From: Ricordea florida
Lineage: Eukaryota > Cnidaria > Anthozoa > Corallimorpharia > Ricordeidae
Assembly (NCBI GenBank): GCA_949710005.1
Contig: OX453273.1
Location: 33,793,250-33,857,249 of the forward strand
Reading direction: 5' to 3'
DNA: 64,000 nt
Under the pieces are notes generated by a model. It saw only the letters and a program-made list of their open reading frames with translations, searched no databases and was not told the DNA's origin. Below are positions 38,001 through 48,873 of the stretch, piece by piece. Numbering within the stretch: the first letter of the stretch is position 1; each line of letters starts with the position of its first letter. A program made the translations under genes and the position numbers.

Positions 38001-41000
38001 CCCACTGAGGTTTTATCATTCAAGATATTTTCAAGAGTTGCCATGTTTATGCTGTAATCGCTGGTATCTCTAAATAATTTTTGAATGGATGTCTAAGGGA
38101 GAAACACAGTCTGGCGTACTTTTCCTTCTTGAGATGCTTCTTATACTTTTTACAAGTTTCAGCATCCAAGTCCCCACCATATTCCTCGAAAAGCATCTTC
38201 ATTGCTATTTGTGATGGATTGTGAAATGAAACCACAGAGGCTACATTCTCTCGAAATGGTTTGGATATAGATGTGAGCTGCTGAGTGAGAACCCACACTG
38301 ATATCCCTATATGCCTACCAGAGAAAGCTAAATCGATGAATTTGTTTGAACGCTTCTTCAGATCTTTGGAAACGGCGCAATCATCCAATATTATAAGCGC
38401 ATTCTCACCTGAGAAGAATGAGGAGCAAAGAGTTAACAATTCATTGATTTCATCCTGATCACTCGAATTTGGTGATAACACAAAGAATCGTTTATCCCCC
38501 TTTCCAAAGCCTCTATAAGTCTTGTTATGTGCATATGTTGGGCAAACCAATACAATATAATCAAATACTCCCCTATAATGCCCTCGAAGCTGTTCCACCA
38601 GGTATTTAGTTTTTCCACAATTCGTGGGACCAGTGATGATGCAATTGAAGGGTATCATATCTTTGAGTTCATTCATCCTTACTTAATACATTAACTCCTT
38701 TAGATTAATGTTTCTTCTCAGGAGAATGTGAGAAGAAAACATCTGATAGCCTAATATACTATCTCTTTTAGATTACCATTCATAATGGCCATAACTGCAT
38801 CCGCGACCACAAACATGTAGCACGTAAAAACCCTACTACTACTTCCGGTCTTCTGTCTTCTAATCTCAAGATTTACACCATCACGAGTAGTGGTGATCTC
38901 CAAACCATTTCCATGAATATTATTATCTGGATAAGTCCTCATGTCAATCCACAAAGCAAACTTATTCGTATAGAAATCAGCCTCTTTGATGGAATCACTC
39001 ACACCAACTCGTTTAATTATAGACTGCCATAAATCAGTGGGTATCATACCTTTCAAATAAAGTCTGTTAGGCACTCCATCTATGTTAATATTAACCGATG
39101 TGATGTTTGGATTTGCAAACATCTCAGAGTCCCTAGCACCCGCTGTATAAGGAGCCGTGAAAATACATAGTATCCCAGTCATGGATCTCCTTGGCACGTT
39201 AATATGCTGATTAATCACATCGTCATTAGCCTCAGAGATTGGAAACTTTTTGTGAAGAAGTATTTTCTCGTACGTGAACCCCATTCCATTTTGATATGAT
39301 TCAATAGCTTGATTAGCCAATTTATCACTTGATATGCACTGATACTCCAGTTCCTTGTTTGTTAATTTGTAATCAGGTGGTGTTTCGATGTTTGAGAAAA
39401 CCACTACATCAGAAACTGGAGCTAGAGTTATTTCAAATGTTAGTGGATGTGATAAGGCTTTTGGATAGAAGACTCCATGATCTTTCAGTATTGTATGGTC
39501 CAATGGTATCGCGTACCTATTTTTATGTATACCAGCTAGAAGATCATCCTTTGAAACTGATGCTTTGTCCCCGGCATTGGTTCTAATTCTCCTCACATTC
39601 ACAGATGATATGCCCTGTCTCAATCTGTTCTCACGATCTGCATCATCCAAAAACAAATCATGATAAGTCTTGATTAAATCAAACCTATTAATGTCCTCTA
39701 TAATTTCACCACCGAATAGAACCCTTTGTCGTGAAACTAGGTTCCTTCCCAAGTTATTAACAAGGGTGTTGTTCTTATGACCTGTTACACTAATATCGAA
39801 AGTTATGTAAACACTACCAGGCACAATTACCATATTATTCTCCAGTTGTGGTATGTCAATGAATAATGTCTCACCAGGATTTGCTGATGAGGGATTTAAT
39901 GTGATACGATTTAATGACGCCCCTGCCTTCAAACCTTTACGAATCCTTGGAATACGATTGGGATCAATAATTTGTGGTATTTCAGCCATTTTAAATGCTC
40001 GTATTCTTGTTTATAAATGAGTAATTCAAATGTTTTAAGTCAGTTATACTACTCCACTGATGGATATTGGAAAGGATACTCAGCCATACCCAAATTGGCC
40101 AAAGCAGCCAAAGTAAGTGAAAAGATTGCTAAAGAGTGGTTGCAAAAGCAAGCCTTGTGGCAAATATATCTCCCAGCCCCAAAATATATACCCAGGCCGC
40201 ATTGGAATGTGGATAAGCCAAATCAATTCCATCAGGCTGACTTGTTGTTTCTTCCTCACGATACAATAAGAGGAAAAAAATACCGCTATGCGCTATTAGT
40301 GATTGATATTGCTTCAAGGCATAAGGATGCTGAAGCATTGACTTCAAAAGACAGTGGTGAAGTTGCTAATGCCTTTGAGAGGATTTATGCCCGTAAGTTG
40401 GAATGGCCACAGACATTAATGGTTGATCCTGGCACAGAATTCAAGGGTAATGTGACAAGTTTGATGAATAAGCACCAAGTTACAATACAGCGTAGTGAAG
40501 CTGGAAATCATCGAGCTCAGGCTTTTGTTGAAAGAGCCAATCGAACTCTTGGTGAGAAATTATTCAGTCATCAATACGCTCAAGAGATGGTTAGTGGTAA
40601 CCGATCCACAGTTTGGGTGAAAAGATTGCCCGCCATCATGAAAACTCTGAATAGCGAGACGACTCGTATCACTGGTAAAGAGCCTGAGGAAGCTTTAGAA
40701 ATGGAGTCGATTGATACTAAAACTCCAGATTATAAGAGACCTGTTGGATTGGATGAGAAGAGATTACCTCCAGACGTTGAAGTCAGGTATCTATATGCCC
40801 CCGGTGAAGATGAAGGTGGAGACAAACGAAGGGCTACTGATCCCATATGGAGCCTTGAGGTCTATGATTTAGCCCGAACTATAATTGAACCGGGTCAGCC
40901 AGTCTTGTACTATTTAGATGGAGGCCCAAAAAGAGGATTTGTTAGAGAGGAACTCCAGTTTGTGCCTCAAGATACTGAGTTGCCACCTGATAGTGTTCTG

Positions 41001-44000
41001 AAGTGACCATGTGCATAAGTATTTATTCCATCCTCCATTATCACACGTTTATCGTCCTCGTGTGATAATGCAACCTTATTAATAGTTTCAATATATATGT
41101 CATGCTTATGACTCCTTATGGTATTCATCTTCCTTCTCTGTTTTTGACCACTGAAAAGGCAAATCTTGTAATCTTCAAAACTTATACTCTTACTCACAAC
41201 TACCTTATTCACACCCTTACACTTCTTCACTTCTTTCTGCTTATCCGTTTTGAAGGCATATAGCTTAGCCCTTAGACCCACAAATTCCGTAATCTGTTCA
41301 CCTCCAACTTCATCCTTGAACATACCTAAAACTTTCTTGTTCACTCCCGTTTCAATTCCAGATGAGTGGTCCTTTGGATAGTTGCTTGTATCGAACTTTT
41401 CCCTAACATCCGGGCTTATATCCTTGTAGAAGTCCTCAGTCTCTATCTCATATGCAAGAGAGTCCGTATCTGTGAACAGCAACTTAGCTTTCTCCCCATA
41501 CTTAGGCTTTATGTAATTGTAATGGAACTCATACATGGTAATCTTACTCAAATCTAAAATAGACAATCCTAAGTAAATGGGTTTATCGAAAATCAGTTTG
41601 GTTTTCTTCATATGGAACGCAGTCAATTTCTCACAAAATATATTCCTATGGTGGAAGTTTGGCTTTACAATCAACTTTCGTGCTTGCTTCTCATTGGTGA
41701 CCAACTGAATGTCTACTCTCTTCCTGATGTTCTCCATTGTCTTCCCGAATACTGAGTTATTCATCAGTTTGAAGAAATCCTTCTCAAAGTCATTCTCTGC
41801 TTTAGCCCTCAGATTAGTATTCAAATCGATGTAAGGCCTTAGCCACTCTGATTCTTCGAAAGTTATCCCTCTATGTATCTTGGTTAATTTTAATCCTAGA
41901 GAAAAGTACTGTTTCAGTACTTCATGGTGTAATATATACTTTGTTTTATCCATCAGGTTTGGAATTAACTTGTCTACCCCTTCTACATCAATCCTCTCTG
42001 GGGCTAAGGGATAATCATTATGTAAATCGTGTAACTGATGTGGGTATTCCAAATCCACTTCCAATATGCATGGGCGGTCCCTCCAGTTTGATAATGATTG
42101 GTCATCCATCCACTCAAACCCATGAGTTGGTAAAGCCTTAGTCATTGCGTAGCCATAAAGTCCATTTGCATCCAAATATGTGATGTACTTTGTAGGTAAG
42201 GTTGAATCATACTCCTTCATATATGGGTTGTTAGCTTTACCATGCCTAGTGGAAATCGTTGAAATCCCACCTCGTATACCATTCTCAATCATAATAAGCA
42301 TATCTGGATCTCTCAATAGTTCCAATTCCACCTTAGTTATTTTCAAGGTAGCATCCCAGGCCAATCCAGGTGCAGTATAGTACCATGCAGGATCCAGCTT
42401 GTAATTGCTCATACAGACGCCTCTGAAGTTCTCGAAAACATCAGCTAATAAGAGTACATCCGTTTTTAGGTATAGGTCATGGTAATCCCTTAAGGTTTCC
42501 ATCCCAAAGATTTCCCACACGTTTTCAGCATGTTGGTAATCCTCCTCCGATATATCAACATCATAAAGCTTCGAGTAGAATTCATCCTTGTGTGGTAGAC
42601 TAGTTACTTGTAGCTTGTCAAAACCATCTAACCAATCGTATGGAAATACACCCTTTCTAGACAATAGATCAATATTTTCTCCTTCATAGTAGCTATCAAG
42701 ATTTTCCATAGACTCTTTTGGTAGGTTACCCACCAAACTTGCGAGACCACTTGACATGAATCTAAAACTGTCTATGAATCTAATGGAGCGTTTAACCTGC
42801 ACCTCCTTCCCATCCTTCTTGAAGGTATCCACCATAATATCCTTTGTGAATGAGATATACTTCTCATCGTTTAGAGGAATGCAGTTTATCTTACCCTCTG
42901 TTACCCCCAGCTTCTTGATGAACAAATGACTATCATATCCAGACAAGTTGTGAAATATTACCGGGAAGAACTTGGGTACCTTAAATTCCAGATTACATTT
43001 ACTATGTGCTGCTCCTCTATACCTGCCTGTAAGATGGCAATGGTCGACCACCTTGTCATCCCCTAATTCACCCTCGCAAATGTGGCAATGAGTCGCATTA
43101 TCATGATTCCTATGATCACTCATCCTCATTATAATACTCTTTTCAAACTTGAATTGGTTATAGATCTCCTTAATGTCTTTCTCTAAGCTTTCCTGGAACA
43201 TTTGGGGTATATCATCCTCTGATGAGTTGGCTGTACGCATCACGAGCTTGGGTTCAAATACCTCATTATCAAAACACTTGATAAGATAACAGAAACCTGA
43301 TGGCTTGTGTTTCTGGTATTGATTCGTGAAGCTCTTCCTATCATCCGGTGAACAGGTATCCATCTTCTCAGTAAAGCACTCGAAATCTGCATAAACCACG
43401 AATGGGACTTGCATCTTTCTGTTACCGTTTTTGAAAGTGATGTACTTTGGGTTTCCATCCTCGTCCACTGGCATTTGTACTTTCACTGCTTCGTTGTTTA
43501 AACAGTATTCCATATGCGTATCTAATGATTTCTTTGACCGAAACGAATTAAGGCAATTATCACAGAAAAAACTAGCCTCCTTATGCTTACTATGACTATA
43601 CAATCTTGACATGTTCTTAATCCAACAATAATGATTAGTTTCATCATTTGATATAAATAACAAGTTTATCTTTGGTACACCTGATTTACTACTACGCCTT
43701 ATTAGTGTTGGCTCGCCATTCTTATATCCAAGAATATTAATGCCATAAGAGTTTTGCTTTTCAAACTTGTCCACCTGATTCGTGGCAAGCGCTGGACTGG
43801 GAACTCTATTCCTGACCAATTTAGCTTCTCTGAGTTCTCTCTCATCTCCTTATTTAATCTCTCAGGATGATCCTCCCTTGGGAAAACGGCAGATGTTATT
43901 GCCCATTTGAAGCACTCTTGATCTTTCTCATTCTTAACATTTATGATTGCCTTCTTGGCAGCCAATTTGGATGGTAATGGTACATATGAACTTCCAGAAA

Positions 44001-47000
44001 ACGGTTGAAATGGGTTTATGTGGATACGGAGGTCTACAACATGGTCAAATACCCATCCAGAACGTTCGTTCTCATATTTTTGTACCAATTCAATCAATCT
44101 AGCCGAAATTCTATCAAACATATTAAATGTATTTGTTGAAACTGTTACTGTCTCCATATGTGAATGAAAGTGACCTTCACTCCTTTCAATAACACGATTA
44201 TTCTGATTATTCCTCCTTATGAAGCCACATGTGAATATACACTTTGATTTGAGTGGCTTCCTCTGTTTACGAATTAATACATAGAACTGCGACCTAGCCT
44301 TCTTCAAGAATGAAGTTGGATCATAGCCACTTCTACCCTTTATTATATATGTCTTCAAAAACCCTTTCAGAGCCGTTTGATGTCTTTCAGGGATAAAATA
44401 ATCAGGTGGTTGTGGTGGTTCTTCAGCGATACTAGCTACCTTTTTCTGATGATATCTCTTAGTCTTTTGCTCACAGCCCTCTTAGTTGAGTCTGGGATGT
44501 ATGTTAATATCCAGTCCGTAAACTTCTTAATTTCATTCCTAGCCAAATCAATGACTTTCCTGTTTGAAGCACGAGATGGTTTTACCGTTGTAGGTCTAAC
44601 TGGCCCAGTAATTGGAATATTAGTCCCAGATGCTTGTGTAGATCCAAGAACATTTATAAGTTCTGTTTTACGCATCTTGGCATAGCCTTTTGTACCAAGT
44701 TTCTTGGCCATGATTCTTAGTACCCTCACTGTTAAGTTCTCAGGTTGAACATCAGCTAGAACCTCGAGTAATTCAGCCTTTCTGAATTTACCATAACCCT
44801 GTACTCCAGCTTTTTTAGCTATTTCTCTCAGCTCTTTCACTGGTAAATTATCCATATTGAAATTATTTTAATATTGGCTAAGCCTTAAACCAATCACTAG
44901 CTCACCTAAACCCAACTTTAAATTTTTAACATTTGTAACGTGAGTCGCGTTACAAATGTATATTATAATATTACCATGATATACCCCAACGCTCTTTCAA
45001 ATACTCCAACTCCTCCACATCAAGACACCATTCTAGTATCCTAGTTGGATGCCATGCTATAGGCATTAACTCTTCCCACAAATCTTTGTAAAAAGTTCTC
45101 TTATGTATTCGCTTAAATGGGTCAGTATATATTTTAACCCTCAAGTTAGAAAATCACACATTGTAGATTCATAAGATATATATTCATAAGTATAATCATC
45201 AAAATCAAAACTAGAATTCCATTCATAATAATTAAAATCATCGGTTATAAATACTTTTAACTTCTGGACAACCTCATCAGTTGATAATCCATTCAAATCA
45301 ATATGTTCTAGTGAAACAATGCAACTTCCACCTTCTTTCCATTCAAAACAATATTCTAAGTACTCAGTAAACTCACGATAGGTAGAAATAAAACTTAATA
45401 AATCTGGCCTTATTAACTCAAAAAAATCTTGAATACCTAAATTATTTTTATTATAATAACTCATATCAACTAAACGAAATTCATCAATATCACTCATTGT
45501 CTCTTTTGCTCCAAAATATACAAATTCCTCCCACGCTTAAACCAAACTTTCAATTTTAATACCACGCCCAGGATAAATGCATTCCATTCATACTTTTACG
45601 ACGTGGCAACCAGCAATTCTATAAGTGGATTTGATGTTTATTTTCTAGAGGCTCGTTTCTAACGTCGCTCAGGAATGTAATTACGTAAATGTAAATTACC
45701 ACACCCTAATTTACATAAAACCATTTTGAACCGGAAAATTAATGACCACGCCCAAAAAAACTAAACTGAAAAAAATATTTTAGCCTGGAAAAAAAATATT
45801 TTGGCCTGAAAAAAAAGTTTGGCCCAGAATCCCCCGTTTACAACTACTCATTGAGCTAAAGGAAACTTGTGGGAGCAAGGCCATCAAACTAGATTCATGG
45901 GACAAACATCCTGCATACTGTTAGGACTTGAAAGTAAAGATAACTAGTTCAGACGCTCTACCACTGAGCTATAGGAGACTCGTGGGAGCAAGGCCATTAA
46001 ACTAGGTTCATGGGACAAACATCCTGCACACTGTTAGGACTTGAAAGTAAAGATAACTAGTTCAGACGCTCTACCACTGAGCTATAGGAGACTTGTGGGA
46101 GCAAGGCCATCAAACTAGATTCATGCCAGGGGATATGCTAAGAGGTGCCAATGTAAAAAATAAGCATAGTGAAAAAAGCTGCTCTTAACTCTAGCTCAGT
46201 TTGGTAAGCAGTTTCAGTACCTTTCGCAGCTGGATGGAGGTAGCAAATCCAGGTGATGCACTAACACCTAACTCGTAAGGGAGGGGCATCTGATCTTGTG
46301 TTCCAATGAAAACTCGTACTCCAGCTTCTTTGGACAAATGGCTGATGTACTCATCTTGTTCGATGTTTAGCTCCAGTATAAGGCCTGAAATGAAGTAGAG
46401 CCGTTTCACCCGCGTTATGAATTGATTCTTTGTTGGAAAATCAATCCAAAGTGGTCAATCACAACCAATGCACAAGTCCCATTGAACCGAAACATAAGTC
46501 GCAGAGAATGCATTTATTGTCAGCAACAGGCGCCGTAGAACGCGTGTGAGCTAGTGATGTAGCCCCAAAAGTTTAACTCAATAATTGACAGTATTGTAGT
46601 GATGCAGAACCCAAAACAGTCGGGAGAATGTGGTCGAAGGGATATGCAAATCATTCGCCTGCGGATCGTGATTTACAAGCTCTTCTCGAGTTCTCCCAGC
46701 ATCCCGCGTGGTTTATTACACCTGTAAACCCATAGAAACTGCGGTTTATTGCTTAAATAAATCATTTAATGTAATTGCCCCCCACTGAGTGCTTCATGTT
46801 ATAGGAACAAGGATAGTCTCGACTGCAATGGCCTTTATATATTTATTATATGGCTGGTTCCCCAAGCGGGCAAAATGAGGCGAATCCTGGGTGCTGATTG
46901 GCTAAAAGAGTGGGCAAGGTGAACGGACCTATCTTGTCTGCTCGGGATTTCCAGCGTCGTCCCACGAAACGAAACAAAGCAAAATCGCTATATAATAAAT

Positions 47001-48831
47001 CCTTTATTAACCAAGCTTGTTCGGTCAGGATGGTTGGATATTGGCCCTGTTCTTTTTTTTCTTTTCTGTCATTTTATTGACCTCGACTACGTCTCTGTCG
47101 ATAAAAAACGAAAAAAGATCTCGGCCAATGTGCAGCCATCTTGACTTCACGCTTGGCCAATAATGCATATATCTTGACCTCAGTCTTGGTCAATAATCCA
47201 TATTTCTCATTGTCCAACAGTGATTGTTAACCACCAACAACAACAACTTTTATTGACCCCTTATGCTTGAGAATAAGTAATATTTACATGAAGTAAAAAT
47301 TAAAGCTAAGAGGGGTATTGGCTTCCTAAAATAACTAGAAACTCAAACAAGGCTAGGAAGCCTTACCGTAACCTTACCGTCATTTTGTCCTGGTGAAGAT
47401 GACGTCAATGTTTTAATTGCCTCCCCATTACTGTTTTTTCCCTTGTTGAAGCTATAGCAGTTACCATACGTAGGATGTAAAAACTGTGTCCACAGTTCTT
47501 GTGAATTTTCCCTGCAAATTCCATGAACAATACTTAAAATCATTATTAATTCGTGATTGCAGGTCTTTCATAGTAAATAAATATATGTTAAGTTGTAAAC
47601 AAGTAATGAAATAAGTAGAAAACATTTTAATTCGTTGGTATGTAGTGATGAGAAAACCGTGTATAAATAAAATCATCTGATTTGATTTGATTTAATTTGG
47701 ATTCTTCACCACCCCCACCACGATTCCCCCCTCCCGGAGGAGGAACATTGGCTTAAGCCGGTTAGTTTGTGTAAAACTTAATACAACACACCTAACAGTA
47801 GCCTTCACGTATAAAAGGCAACTTGATGAATTCATTATTGAAAGAATTTTAGAATCTAAACGTGGAAAGAAACACATCGTAGACAAGTACAGAGAATAGC
47901 GCAACATCATGGAACAAACAAAGAGTATTGAAGCGGCAAGTTTGAACACAAGTACTATTGCATGCAATGGTTACGAATTCAAGAACAAGGGCCTGGTTTT
48001 GTCCATGTGGAGTGGCAAAACTCGTTCACTTTCCTGGCGTTTTCATTTACCAGCTCAGATCCTCTCGACTGGACTTTGGAAAATGAATGATTCCACTTTA
48101 ATTCTAGCTGAATAAAAGGACGTTTAACCAGGATTAAGTGTTATCCTTTAGCGTTCGAATAGTATTAAACGGTGGGACATATTTATATGCAAAATATCTA
48201 CATCGTGAACAATGCAACTCACATGCATTCAAAAGATTTGTAGCGGCATTTTAGTATCATATCCTCTAACTGATGACCTGCTTTCATAAGGACTTCTTCT
48301 GGTTGTCCTGCAAGCGTTTGATGAACGTTCACGTAAACTTTCTCCTCATCTGGCATGGCGTCAAGATCCGTAACAGCGTCTTCGTACTTGTTTTTAAGGT
48401 TTACTATTGGCTTTGAACTGTTGCTGTTTGATATCGCTTGAAAGTGAAGAACAGAAATTCTAAGAATGACACGTTGTTTAGATTAGAAAAAGAGAAATGT
48501 TTTCCAAAATATTTCCAGTTTTTCAACTTTGCCAATTTTTATTGAAATTCTAGTGTTTTTCGTCTTAAATTTAATGCAGTCTAACATAATTAGGCATTTT
48601 TACTTTAATTTCTGGGAGGAAAAAAGAGAGATCTAAGAAGGCCTATTTATGCGCAATATTTTCGATTTCACTCTCAAAAGAACAAATTTCGTTACATATG
48701 ATCGGGAACAGGAACTCTCCAAAACTGCAAATCTAAAGTTCACGATAAACTCTTTTTTCATCCAGGGGGGACAATCTTATATCTTTTAATGTGCCATCTC
48801 TGGGAGTGGAAAGGTGTACAGAGTCACGCTC

Positions 48832-48873
<42 letters not shown>

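Larger units (their letters stand above)
29430..45848. mobile_element. Polinton/Maverick (adintovirus-like) element, 16.4 kb
   Basis: A virus-like self-synthesising DNA transposon. The ends are inverted repeats of about 150 bp beginning (A)GTAGTTGTAAACGGGGG, flanked by CATTGA at 29424-29429 and 45849-45854, the 6-bp target duplication typical of Polintons. The terminal A is shared with the left duplication, so the edge is ambiguous by one base. The family hallmarks are all inside: protein-primed DNA polymerase B, RVE integrase, A32-like ATPase, double jelly-roll capsid protein and a probable penton protein. About twenty genes are packed almost without gaps. Its AT-rich code and compactness contrast with the surrounding intron. 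I recognise no adenain-type protease and no helicase. Three genes are frameshifted. It is an integrated copy of a virus-related element of invertebrates and may be recently dead or carry indel errors. Confidence 0.95.

Noticed and set aside
45849..46134. True tRNA genes
   Set aside because: Only A-box-like and separate B-box-like pieces are present; I cannot fold a full cloverleaf, so SINE origin is preferred.
48460..48461. Earlier 3' splice site for channel exon 3
   Set aside because: Using this AG puts the exon in the wrong phase relative to exon 2 and gives a stop codon; the AG at 48437-48438 fits.
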